A stretch of DNA of 64,000 nucleotides from Butyrivibrio sp. AE2015 (GTDB lineage Bacteria; Bacillota; Clostridia; Lachnospirales; Lachnospiraceae): positions 1 to 64,000 of the forward strand of contig NZ_ATVR01000010.1 in the NCBI RefSeq assembly GCF_000420825.1. The letters run 5' to 3'. Shown here piece by piece: positions 55,761-64,000 of the stretch. Every line of letters starts with the position of its first letter. Positions within the stretch are counted from its first letter, which is position 1. The translations under genes were made by a program, and so were the position numbers. The notes beneath the pieces are model-generated. The model was not told the DNA's origin. It did not search any database and was given only the letters and a program-made list of their open reading frames with translations.

Positions 55761-58700
55761 TTACATAGCCTTCTTCATTTTGTCATCAACTTTCTTTTGA
55801 GCTGTTGAGAGCATAAGCTTGATCCTGTTAAGCTGGTTTACTTCAGAAGCACCCGGATCATAGTCGATTGCAACTATATTGCAGCCAGGATACATGTGTC
55901 TCATCTGCTTGATAACACCTTTACCTACAACGTGGTTAGGAAGACATCCAAATGGCTGTGTGCAAACGATATTAGAAGCACCGCCTTTAATAAGTTCAAC
56001 CATTTCTCCTGTTAAGAACCATCCCTCACCTGTCTGATTGCCGATATCTACGATAGGTTTTGCGTATTCAACAAGTTTATAGATACTTGTTGGTGGCTCG
56101 AAATGTACACTCTTTTCAAAGGCTTTTGTTGCTCCGCCTCTAAGCTTTTCAATAGCCCAGATTGCTACACGCATGAGAGCAGCAGTCTTCTTGGAAGTTC
56201 CAAGCTCTTTTGCCTTGTAGATCTGATTGTAGAAGCAGTAGAGCATGAAATCAATAAGATCAGGAACAACAGCTTCAGCACCTTCTGCTTCAAGAAGATC
56301 AACAAGGTGGTTATTGGCTGCTGGTGCAAACTTAACAAGAATCTCACCTACAACGCCAACTCTTGGCTTTACTTCATCTGTTATCTCTATTTTATCGAAG
56401 TCTTCAATAATCTCTCGGCACATTTTCTGGAACTTTGCAAAGCTCATATGCTTGGATGATACGAAGTCGATACATTCCTTTTTCCATTTCTCATGAACGG
56501 CTTCTGTAGAACCCTTGACCTTTTCGTATGGTCTCATTCTGTATACGCAGCGCATGAAGATATCTCCGAAAACAGCGCCATAAGCAGCTCTTTTAAGCAT
56601 TTCAAAGTTAATGTGGAAGCCAGGATTTGCTTCAAGCTTTGAAAGGTTAAGTGAAACAACAGGAATCTGTTCCATACCTGCTTTTTTAAGAGCACGTCTT
56701 ATAAATCCTACATAGTTTGTTGCTCTGCAACCGCCACCTGTCTGTGACATGATAACAGCAGTTCTATTGAGGTCGTATTTACCGGAATGGAGCTCATCCA
56801 TAATCTGGCCAACAACCCAAAGTGAAGGGTAGCAAGCATCGTTATTAACATACTTAAGACCCATATCAATAGCATGTCTGTTATCATTTTGCATTACTAC
56901 AAAGTTATATCCGCAAGCTCTGAAAGCGGGCTCTAAGATATCAAAATGAATAGGAGACATCTGAGGGCAGAGTATTGTATAGTTCTTTCTCATTTCTTCT
57001 GTGAAAAGAACTCTGTTATTAGCAGTTGAATGAATTGTTCTCTGAGTATTTTTCTGCTTCCTTACGCGAATTGCAGCTAAAAGAGAACGTACTCTGATTC
57101 TTGCGCTTCCAAGGCTGTTTACTTCATCAATCTTAAGGCATGTATAAATCTTATCTGAACCGGAAAGAATATCATTTACCTGGTCTGTAGTAACGGCATC
57201 AAGACCACAACCAAAGGAGTTAAGCTGGATAAGATCCAGGTCATCCCTTGTTCTTACGTAGCTTGCTGCAGCATATAATCTTGAGTGATACATCCACTGA
57301 TCAGAAACAATAAGAGGTCTTTCAGGCTTGCCAAGGTGTGAAACGCTGTCTTCTGTAAGAACAGCAACTCCATAAGAACAGATCATATCAGGAATACCAT
57401 GATTGATCTCAGGGTCTACATGATAAGGTCTTCCTGCAAGAACAATACCGTGTTTATTGTTTTCTTCCATCCATTTAAGGGTTTCTTCACCTTTTATCTG
57501 TATGTCTTTTCTTGCGTTTTGCATTTCATCCCAGCCAGCCTTTGCAGCAGCAATGACTTCTTCAGCCGGAATTTCAGAAAATTCTTTTACCAGAGATGCT
57601 GTAGCAGTATCAAGGTTTGTGAAGGCCATAAATGGATTTCTTAATTTAACTTCGCCATTTGTAATAGCTTCAACATTGTTTTTGATGTTTTCTGAATATG
57701 AAGTAACAATAGGGCAGTTGTAATGGTTGGTTGCGCCTTCAACTTCCTCCCTTTCATAGAAAAGTCCGGGATAGAAGATAAAATCAACCTTTTGTTTTAT
57801 AAGCCACTCAATATGTCCATGGGACAATTTAGCAGGATAGCACTCTGATTCACTTGGAATTGATTCAATACCAAGCTCATAGATCTGGTGTGTTGATCTT
57901 GGTGAAAGAACAACTTTATATTGGAGCTTTGTAAAGAAAGTAAACCAGAATGGGTAGTTCTCGTAAAAGTTAAGAACTCTTGGTATACCGACAGTACCTC
58001 TTTTTGCCTTATCAGCTTCAAGTGGTTCATATCCAAATATTCTCTTATATTTATAATCAAAAAGGTTAGGGATATTATCGGCGTTCTTTACCTTACCGAT
58101 ACCTCTTTCACATCTGTTTCCGGAAATATGAGTTCTTCCGCCTGTAAATTTATTTACAGTGAGACGACAGTGGTTTGTGCATCCCTGACAGGTAGTCATG
58201 CTTGTTGAGTATTCAAGGTTATTGATCTGCTCAATACCAAGCATTGTTGTTTTATAGTCGCTTGTCTCAAAATATCTGTCTCTGGCGATGAGTGCAGCAC
58301 CAAAAGCACCCATAATTCCTGCAATATCAGGGCGAATAGCTTCAGCACCTGAAATGATCTCAAATGCTCTAAGTACAGCATCGTTATAGAAAGTTCCTCC
58401 CTGAACAACAATGTGTTCGCCAAGGTCCTTGGCATCAGAAACTTTAATAACTTTAAAGAGAGCATTTTTAATTACTGAATAAGCAAGACCTGATGAAATA
58501 TCTGCCACATCAGCGCCTTCCTTCTGTGCCTGCTTAACTCGAGAATTCATGAATACAGTACATCTTGTTCCAAGATCAACAGGAGATTTAGCATAAAGAG
58601 CTACTTTAGCAAAGTCCTGAACGCTATATCCTAAAGATTTGGCAAAGGTCTCAATGAAAGAACCGCAGCCTGATGAACATGCCTCATTGAGCTGAACAGA

Positions 58701-60014
58701 ATCAACTGAATTATTCTTTATATGAATACATTTCATATCCTGTCCGCCAATATCCAAGATGCAGTCAACCTTTGGATCAAAGAATGCAGCGGCATTGTAG
58801 TGAGCAATTGTCTCAACTTCTCCATCATCAAGTAAAAGTGCAGACTTAAGAAGCGCCTCACCGTAACCTGTTGAACATGATCTGGCGATTGAGACACCCT
58901 CAGGCATGAGCTTATATATTTCCTGAATAGAGGAGATGGCTGTCTTTAATGGGCTTCCGTTGTTACTTGAATAGAATGAATAAAGAAGATCTCCGTCTTC
59001 ACTGATAAGTGCACATTTTGTAGTAGTAGAACCGGCATCGATTCCAAGGAAAGCCTTTCCTTTATAATCATCAAGCTTTCTTGTTTTAACTTTATATTTG
59101 TCCTGACGGTTTCTGAATTCTGAATAATCATTCTCATTTTTGAAAAGAGGATCAAGACGTGATACTTCAGCTTCCATAACTATTTTATGGGAGAGCTTAT
59201 CAGTCATTTCATTCATAGAATATGAAACATCTTCTTTGGCATTTAAGGCAGAACCTATAGCAGCAAAGAGATGGGAATTGTCAGTTTCAATCGTATGTTC
59301 CTCATCAAGATTAAGTGTGCGAATGAATGCAGCTTTAAGCTGATCAAGGAAGTGAAGAGGGCCACCTAAAAATGCCACATGACCTCTGATTGGCTTTCCA
59401 CAGGCAAGTCCTGAAATAGTCTGGTTAACAACAGCCTGGAAAATAGAAGCTGAAAGATCTTCTTTTGTTGCACCCTCATTGATAAGTGGCTGAATATCTG
59501 ATTTTGCAAAAACACCACATCTTGCAGCTATTGTATAAAGAGAATGGTAATTTTTGGCATACTCGTTAAGACCTGTAGCATCTGTCTGTAAAAGAGAAGC
59601 CATCTGATCTATAAATGAACCTGTACCGCCGGCGCAAATACCGTTCATACGCTGTTCAACATTTCCATCCTCAAAATAGATGATCTTGGCATCCTCACCA
59701 CCCAGCTCAATTGCAACATCAGTTTTAGGAGCAAGCTCTTTAAGTGAAGTAGAAACAGCTATAACTTCCTGAACAAAAGGAACTTCCAGGTGCTTGGCAA
59801 GTGTAAGTCCGCCGGATCCTGTTATGACAGGATGGATAGTTATATCGCCGCTTATTTTATAAGCTTCCTGCAAAAGATCTGATAATGTCTCTTGAATATT
59901 GGCAAAATGTCTTTTGTAATCAGAAAAAATAATCTTGTGATTGTTATCCAAAAGGGCCACCTTAACAGTGGTGGAACCAATATCAATACCTAATGTGTAG
60001 TCCTTTGAAATCAT
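55761..60014 (-). CDS. large acyl-CoA dehydratase activase fusion protein (BadF/BcrA family)
   Basis: 1417 residues. Two ASKHA ATPase modules of the 2-hydroxyacyl-CoA dehydratase activase type: the first begins LGIDIGSTTVKVALLD (residue 8), with CAGGTGSFIDQMAS near 130; the second begins FLGIDAGSTTTKCALI (about 324), with ACSSGCGSFIETFAKS near 450. The cysteines fit the dimer-bridging [4Fe-4S] cluster. A DUF2229-like region with Cys motifs (CQGCTNHCRL near 605; ESECYPAKLSHGH) and a dehydratase-like C-terminal half follow. Activases use ATP to drive an electron onto a dehydratase. No dehydratase or CoA-pathway gene is near, so the substrate is unknown. GAGGT precedes the ATG. Confidence 0.88.
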   Translation of the reverse strand: MISKDYTLGIDIGSTTVKVALLDNNHKIIFSDYKRHFANIQETLSDLLQEAYKISGDITIHPVITGSGGLTLAKHLEVPFVQEVIAVSTSLKELAPKTDVAIELGGEDAKIIYFEDGNVEQRMNGICAGGTGSFIDQMASLLQTDATGLNEYAKNYHSLYTIAARCGVFAKSDIQPLINEGATKEDLSASIFQAVVNQTISGLACGKPIRGHVAFLGGPLHFLDQLKAAFIRTLNLDEEHTIETDNSHLFAAIGSALNAKEDVSYSMNEMTDKLSHKIVMEAEVSRLDPLFKNENDYSEFRNRQDKYKVKTRKLDDYKGKAFLGIDAGSTTTKCALISEDGDLLYSFYSSNNGSPLKTAISSIQEIYKLMPEGVSIARSCSTGYGEALLKSALLLDDGEVETIAHYNAAAFFDPKVDCILDIGGQDMKCIHIKNNSVDSVQLNEACSSGCGSFIETFAKSLGYSVQDFAKVALYAKSPVDLGTRCTVFMNSRVKQAQKEGADVADISSGLAYSVIKNALFKVIKVSDAKDLGEHIVVQGGTFYNDAVLRAFEIISGAEAIRPDIAGIMGAFGAALIARDRYFETSDYKTTMLGIEQINNLEYSTSMTTCQGCTNHCRLTVNKFTGGRTHISGNRCERGIGKVKNADNIPNLFDYKYKRIFGYEPLEADKAKRGTVGIPRVLNFYENYPFWFTFFTKLQYKVVLSPRSTHQIYELGIESIPSESECYPAKLSHGHIEWLIKQKVDFIFYPGLFYEREEVEGATNHYNCPIVTSYSENIKNNVEAITNGEVKLRNPFMAFTNLDTATASLVKEFSEIPAEEVIAAAKAGWDEMQNARKDIQIKGEETLKWMEENNKHGIVLAGRPYHVDPEINHGIPDMICSYGVAVLTEDSVSHLGKPERPLIVSDQWMYHSRLYAAASYVRTRDDLDLIQLNSFGCGLDAVTTDQVNDILSGSDKIYTCLKIDEVNSLGSARIRVRSLLAAIRVRKQKNTQRTIHSTANNRVLFTEEMRKNYTILCPQMSPIHFDILEPAFRACGYNFVVMQNDNRHAIDMGLKYVNNDACYPSLWVVGQIMDELHSGKYDLNRTAVIMSQTGGGCRATNYVGFIRRALKKAGMEQIPVVSLNLSKLEANPGFHINFEMLKRAAYGAVFGDIFMRCVYRMRPYEKVKGSTEAVHEKWKKECIDFVSSKHMSFAKFQKMCREIIEDFDKIEITDEVKPRVGVVGEILVKFAPAANNHLVDLLEAEGAEAVVPDLIDFMLYCFYNQIYKAKELGTSKKTAALMRVAIWAIEKLRGGATKAFEKSVHFEPPTSIYKLVEYAKPIVDIGNQTGEGWFLTGEMVELIKGGASNIVCTQPFGCLPNHVVGKGVIKQMRHMYPGCNIVAIDYDPGASEVNQLNRIKLMLSTAQKKVDDKMKKAM

Positions 60015-60088
60015 ATTTTAACCTCAACTTCTAAATCTATTGCTAAGCTATATCTTCTAATTAAATGTAGCTACAGACAATCTATATG

Positions 60089-60117
60089 ATTATAATGCAG
60101 CGACATATAAAAATCAA
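60089..60117 (-). promoter_or_regulatory. SigA-type promoter of the activase gene
   Basis: On the minus strand TTGATT (60117-60112), a 17-nt spacer and TATAAT (60094-60089), 75 nt before the start codon. A near-consensus promoter, suggesting strong basal expression. Confidence 0.8.
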
Positions 60118-60152
60118 TTATGATAAATTGTATAAAATTTAAAAAAACTGCA

Positions 60153-60181
60153 TTCGCTTATTGGAGTTTTTGTGTTATGAT
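60153..60181 (+). promoter_or_regulatory. promoter of the sensor gene at 60217
   Basis: Weak TTCGCT at 60153-60158, a 17-nt spacer and TATGAT at 60176-60181 with an extended TGT. It lies 35 nt before the start and is divergent to the activase promoter. Confidence 0.5.
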
Positions 60182-60216
60182 TACTCTGTATGAGCATATG
60201 AAGGGGATTATTATTT

Positions 60217-62484
60217 ATGAAATCAAAAACAAAACGACTTTTTCTGGTATTATTATCAGTCATTTTGATTTTTAATTTTAATAGCATTAAGGGAACAGCG
60301 GGGAAGAGTATAACCAAGACTGTAAGGGTTGGTTATTATCAGAATGAAGTATTCCAGGAAGGTGCTTCAGATAAGTCAGTCAAAAGCGGCTACGCTTATG
60401 AGTACTATCGAAAGCTTTCTGAATACACAGGATGGAATTACGAGTATGTTTATGGCGACTTTGTAACCATATATAACATGCTTGTTAATGGTGAGGTTGA
60501 TATTGTTGCAGGTCTTGCTTATACAGAGGCAAGAAGTCACCTTATTTCATATCCTGACCGTCCGCAGGGATCAGAACAATATAGCCTTGTTAAACATCAG
60601 GGAGATGACACGATTACTACAAACCCAAGGACACTTAACGGTAAAAGCGTAGGTGTTCTGGATTCTGCTATAAAAGACTCTTTGGAAGAGTTTTTGAATA
60701 AAAAAAACATAGATGCAAATATTGTATCTTATACAGATTATGATACGCTTCTGGAGGCCTTTGACAAAAGGGAAGTTGATACACTTGCAGGCGAAAGCGA
60801 TGGTATATACGACAGAAGCCACGCTGAAACACTTTATCCATTTGGCGAAACAGACTATTTTATCTGCACAAGTAAAGACAGACCGGATCTTTTAAAAGAA
60901 CTTAATGAAGCTCAGAGTCAGCTCTTTTTAGAGTATCCTGATTATATCAGTGTATTAAGAAATAAGTATTATCCTGAAACATTAGCCAGCAGAGCCTTTA
61001 CAAGCTCTGAAAAAGAATGGCTTTCTTCACATGAAAGTGTAGCAGTCGGATATCTTAATAATTATCTTCCATACAGTGATACTGCAAAAGATGGCAAAGT
61101 AACAGGGCTAATTAAAGAGCTTGTTCCATATTTGCTTAAGCAGCTTGGATATGAAACAATTGCTATTGAGTATGTTGGATTTGATACATACGATGAACTT
61201 GTTAAAGCTATGGATGATGAAGAAATTGAACTTGCATTTCCTGTTGGCGGAGGACTTTTCTTCTCTGAGGAAGATGGCATGTTCATATCAAAACCTGTTA
61301 TATCCACGCTTACAGATCTGATATATTCTACGAATTACTATGATAATTCAAAGCAGATATTTGCAGTTAATGAAAGCAACAAGCTTCAATATTATTACAT
61401 TGCCAATCATTATCCAAATGCTACAATAGAGTATTATCCATCCATTGATGCGTGCCTTAAGGCTGTATTAAAGGGTGAAGCTACATATACGACATTAAAT
61501 GGCCTTAGAACTGCATCAATGCTCAAAGATCCTGATTACGAAAAACTTTCGTTCAGGCAACTTGGATACGTAGACGACATGTGCTTCGGAGTAAAGATTG
61601 GTAATGAAGGACTTTTGAAACTTATTGACAGAGGACTGAGCAGAGCAGGAACAGAGTATATCAATAATCTTGGTTCAGTTTATTCTGATAACATGTATAA
61701 ATACACCTTCAAAGATGTTTTGAGAGAGAATTTTATTGGTGCATTTATTGTATTTTTAATTATTCTTGCCATTTTGATCTTACTTTTGCTTTATTCAGTG
61801 CGTATAAACAGGAAGCGTATTCGTGAAAAAGAAGATGCAAAGCGTGAAATTGAAGCTGTAAACCAGGAGAAGTTTGTTTTACTCAATAAGATGAATAACT
61901 ATATGAGAGAGCCAATCAACAATATTGTTTCTCTTATTAGGATTTCAGAGAATATGAATGATCTTACAAATATTAAGAATAACCTTGCTAAGATGGGCTC
62001 ATTCAGTAAAGAGCTGACAACAATTCTTAATAATATTCTTAATATAAGCAGCTTTGAGAGCGGTCAGGTAAAAATAGATGATAGCTTAAGCCTTTACAAT
62101 TTCTTTGGCAAAAGAGTTCTTATTGTAGAGGATACACTTCCGAATCAGACAATTACAGGCGATATTATGAAAAAAGCCGGAATGGAAGTTCAGATTGCCA
62201 ACGATGGACTTGATGCCTATGAGAAAGTCAAGGCAGCACCTTCAGGATATTTTGATGCTGTTTTGATCAATGTAGATGACAGAAATATTCAAGGGTACTT
62301 GTTTATTAAGAGAATCAGAGAAATGGAAAATGATATAAGATCAGAAATTCCTGTTATCGCGATCACAGCTGATGAATCTGAGAGCGGAAAAGAAAAAATA
62401 ATCAAGTCCGGTATGAATGGATATATAACTAAGCCTTACGATATAAAGGCTATTCTTGATAAATTATCAGGCATAATACTATAA
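60217..62484 (+). CDS. sensor with two periplasmic-binding domains, degenerate histidine-kinase and receiver parts
   Basis: 755 residues. Signal peptide or membrane helix (about 7-25), two extracellular type-3 solute-binding domains (about 35-255 and 265-490), a membrane helix (about 505-527), a short HisKA-like dimerisation region (about 550-620) and a receiver domain (about 630-755). The HisKA motif reads NNYMREPINN: the phospho-His position is Asn561 and the next Glu is Tyr562. The ATPase domain is missing; FESGQVKI is followed after about 10 residues by the receiver start KRVLIVEDT. In the receiver the phospho-Asp is Asn685 (VLINVDD), while the acidic pair, Thr and Lys (TKPYD) remain. It should bind a small ligand but cannot signal by phosphorylation. 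Confidence 0.82.
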   Translation: MKSKTKRLFLVLLSVILIFNFNSIKGTAGKSITKTVRVGYYQNEVFQEGASDKSVKSGYAYEYYRKLSEYTGWNYEYVYGDFVTIYNMLVNGEVDIVAGLAYTEARSHLISYPDRPQGSEQYSLVKHQGDDTITTNPRTLNGKSVGVLDSAIKDSLEEFLNKKNIDANIVSYTDYDTLLEAFDKREVDTLAGESDGIYDRSHAETLYPFGETDYFICTSKDRPDLLKELNEAQSQLFLEYPDYISVLRNKYYPETLASRAFTSSEKEWLSSHESVAVGYLNNYLPYSDTAKDGKVTGLIKELVPYLLKQLGYETIAIEYVGFDTYDELVKAMDDEEIELAFPVGGGLFFSEEDGMFISKPVISTLTDLIYSTNYYDNSKQIFAVNESNKLQYYYIANHYPNATIEYYPSIDACLKAVLKGEATYTTLNGLRTASMLKDPDYEKLSFRQLGYVDDMCFGVKIGNEGLLKLIDRGLSRAGTEYINNLGSVYSDNMYKYTFKDVLRENFIGAFIVFLIILAILILLLLYSVRINRKRIREKEDAKREIEAVNQEKFVLLNKMNNYMREPINNIVSLIRISENMNDLTNIKNNLAKMGSFSKELTTILNNILNISSFESGQVKIDDSLSLYNFFGKRVLIVEDTLPNQTITGDIMKKAGMEVQIANDGLDAYEKVKAAPSGYFDAVLINVDDRNIQGYLFIKRIREMENDIRSEIPVIAITADESESGKEKIIKSGMNGYITKPYDIKAILDKLSGIIL

Positions 62485-62501
62485 CAGAATGAGGATTTTC
62501 T

Positions 62502-63380
62502 ATGAATGAATTTTTGAACAATATGGAAAGAAAGTTTGGAAAATATGCAATTCCAAACCTGACTTTGTATATCATTGGACTTTACGTTTTGGGATATGTA
62601 TTACAGCTTGCTCCGCCAAGTGTAAATATCCTTGGATTTTTAACTCTTGATCCTTATGCGATCTTACATGGCCAGATCTGGAGACTGGTATCATGGCTTT
62701 TAATACCGCCAAGTTCTTTTAATATTCTAATCATTATCACTTTGTTCTTTTATTATTTTGTTGGTACCAGCATGGAAAGAACAATGGGAACATTCAGGTA
62801 CAATGTCTTTATCTTAGGAGGCGTTGTGCTTATGATCATTGCATCATTTGCAACTATGCTGGTGTACAAGTTCTTTTTTGGAATTGATGGTGATGCTCTT
62901 GGCACAGTCATGAGCGCTTTTTCAATCTATTTCAGTACCTCATATATTCAGGAAATGGTATTTTTGGCATTTGCAATGTGTTTCCCGGATGTGCAGGTTC
63001 TTTTGATGTTTATCATTCCTATAAAGGTTAAATATCTTGGCTATTTCTATGCAGCACTGCTTGCATATAATGCATTTACAGGCGTTGCCAATAGCAATTA
63101 TTTTGTATTTTTTGCTATTGTATTTCAGTTTGTCAATTTGCTTCTTTTCTACTTGCAGACAGGCAAGATCAGTCATTTGAGACCAAAAGAGGTAAAGAGA
63201 AGACGAGAATATCGCAATGCATCAAAGATGATGCCTAAGGGCATAACAAGACATAAATGTGCAGTTTGTGGACGTACAGAAGCTGAGTACCCGGACCTGG
63301 AATTCAGATTCTGTTCAAAGTGTAATGGCAATTATGAGTATTGTCAGGATCATTTGTTCACACATCAGCACGTAAAATAA
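62502..63380 (+). CDS. rhomboid-like membrane protein with C-terminal zinc ribbon, protease residues absent
   Basis: 292 residues. About six membrane helices in the first 220 residues with the rhomboid/derlin-like layout (GQIWRLVSWLLIPPSS near 58-73, YYFVGTSMERTMGT near 85-98). The GxSG serine motif and the catalytic His of rhomboid proteases are not found, so a protease is unlikely. After a basic stretch, the C-terminus (about 250-292) holds cysteine pairs CAVC and CSKC plus His (YCQDHLFTHQH), a zinc ribbon. Starts 17 nt after the sensor stop and 9 nt before the sigma-like gene, suggesting one operon. Confidence 0.72.
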   Translation: MNEFLNNMERKFGKYAIPNLTLYIIGLYVLGYVLQLAPPSVNILGFLTLDPYAILHGQIWRLVSWLLIPPSSFNILIIITLFFYYFVGTSMERTMGTFRYNVFILGGVVLMIIASFATMLVYKFFFGIDGDALGTVMSAFSIYFSTSYIQEMVFLAFAMCFPDVQVLLMFIIPIKVKYLGYFYAALLAYNAFTGVANSNYFVFFAIVFQFVNLLLFYLQTGKISHLRPKEVKRRREYRNASKMMPKGITRHKCAVCGRTEAEYPDLEFRFCSKCNGNYEYCQDHLFTHQHVK

Positions 63381-63389
63381 AGGAGCAAC

Positions 63390-64000
63390 ATGGGTAATTT
63401 AGAAAACAAAGAAAAAGAGTTTGCGGCTATTCTAAAGAACGTCACAAGAACAGCCAGAGAAAATAAAAACATAATCACATCAGAGGAAGTTAAAGAAGCT
63501 TTTTCTGATCTTGAACTTGATGAAAAGCAGTTTGAAATGGTCTTTGAGTACTTAAAGAGTCATAAGATAGGTGTTGATGAAGAAGCTGTTTTTACAGACG
63601 AGGATCTTTCTGAAGAAGAAAAGAACTATTTAGATGATTACATTGAAAGTTTAAATGCACTACCTGAGTTTTCTGATGGCGAAAAAGAAGCTATAACAAT
63701 TGCTGCTTTGGCAGGGGAAAAGGATGCGCAGGAAAAGCTAATTACCATGTATCTTCCCCTTGTAGTAGATGTTGCAAGAATGTATTCCGAACAGGGAGTT
63801 TTTTTGGAAGATCTTATAGGCGAAGGAAATGTAGCACTTACCAAGGGCGTTACAATGCTTGATGCTGTTGGGGAGCCATCAGAAGTTGAGAGCTTTTTAT
63901 ATAAGCTTATGCTTGATGCCATGGAGAATATTATTCAGGAGAATCTTGCAGAAGATACAGGAAGCCAGAAGGTTCTTAAACTTGTTCAGGAAGTTGCGGA
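63390..64000 (+). CDS. sigma-70-like protein, 3' end cut by the window
   Basis: At least 203 residues; no stop before the window end. ATG 5 nt after AGGAG. The first about 60 residues resemble sigma region 1.1 (a helix with ITSEEVKEAFSDLELDEKQF and KIGVDEE). Residues about 107-155 follow regions 1.2-2.2 (AAL-x-GEKDAQEKLITMYLPL, VVDVARMYSEQGVFLEDLIG). The expected region 2.3-2.4 with its aromatic promoter-melting residues (Y-A-x-W-W-I-R type) reads SFLYKLMLDAMENIIQEN instead, so classical -10 recognition is doubtful. Region 4 lies outside. Confidence 0.65.
   Translation, partial: MGNLENKEKEFAAILKNVTRTARENKNIITSEEVKEAFSDLELDEKQFEMVFEYLKSHKIGVDEEAVFTDEDLSEEEKNYLDDYIESLNALPEFSDGEKEAITIAALAGEKDAQEKLITMYLPLVVDVARMYSEQGVFLEDLIGEGNVALTKGVTMLDAVGEPSEVESFLYKLMLDAMENIIQENLAEDTGSQKVLKLVQEVA

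Overview
This window is a contiguous chromosomal segment of a motile, anaerobic, structurally Gram-positive Firmicute. The best guess is a Lachnospiraceae member close to Butyrivibrio or Pseudobutyrivibrio. The reasons are the Bacillus/Clostridium-type flagellar-chemotaxis gene order running into rpsB-tsf, FliY with a CheC-like domain, CheC/CheD, MinCDE, a six-subunit Ech [NiFe] hydrogenase with its maturases, AT-rich DNA, AGGAGG-type ribosome sites and some TTG starts. The assignment is inferred from gene content, not from a database match.

Layout. 1-845: no convincing gene; three phased 74-bp palindromic units, a GC-rich nested inverted repeat and a SigD-like promoter. 906-32000: a nearly unbroken flagellar/chemotaxis region, all on the plus strand: fliK, flgD, a small flagellar operon protein, flgE, then flbD, motA, motB, fliL, fliM, fliY, fliO, fliP, fliQ, fliR, flhB, flhA, flhF, flhG, a PilZ protein, cheB, cheA, cheW, cheC, cheD, a small membrane protein, sigD, a FapA/DUF342 protein and three accessory proteins. 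A cardiolipin-synthase-like gene with its own promoter and flanking terminators interrupts it at 6801-8369. 32010-36137: rpsB-tsf, then minCDE. 36172-39029: a cation P-type ATPase and an OhrR-type regulator. 39166-49529: a CsoR/RcnR-family metal sensor, echABCDEF and hypF-hypC-hypD-hypE. 49583-55707: housekeeping genes (MecA-like adaptor, pseudouridine synthase, ligA, metA, polysaccharide deacetylase, Tudor-like protein). 55761-60014 (minus): a 1417-residue acyl-CoA dehydratase activase fusion. 60217-64000: a possible three-gene operon of degenerate regulatory proteins (sensor without kinase residues, rhomboid-like protein without protease motifs, sigma-70-like protein cut by the window end).

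How the parts work together. The first block encodes hook assembly and length control, the export gate, stator, switch, FlhF/FlhG placement, a PilZ c-di-GMP effector, most of the chemotaxis core (no cheY and no receptor here) and the sigma factor for late flagellar genes. The Ech-Hyp block encodes a membrane-bound ferredoxin-dependent, proton-pumping hydrogenase with most of its cofactor-assembly proteins, preceded by a likely nickel or copper sensor.

Most noteworthy: the degenerate signalling trio at the right end, the repeated module inside a 960-residue hook protein, the phased palindromic repeats at the left end, a possible structured RNA in front of flgE, the CsoR-family sensor beside the nickel hydrogenase, and matching Ala-rich tails on EchC and EchF. 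No tRNA, rRNA, CRISPR array, transposase or phage gene was seen.
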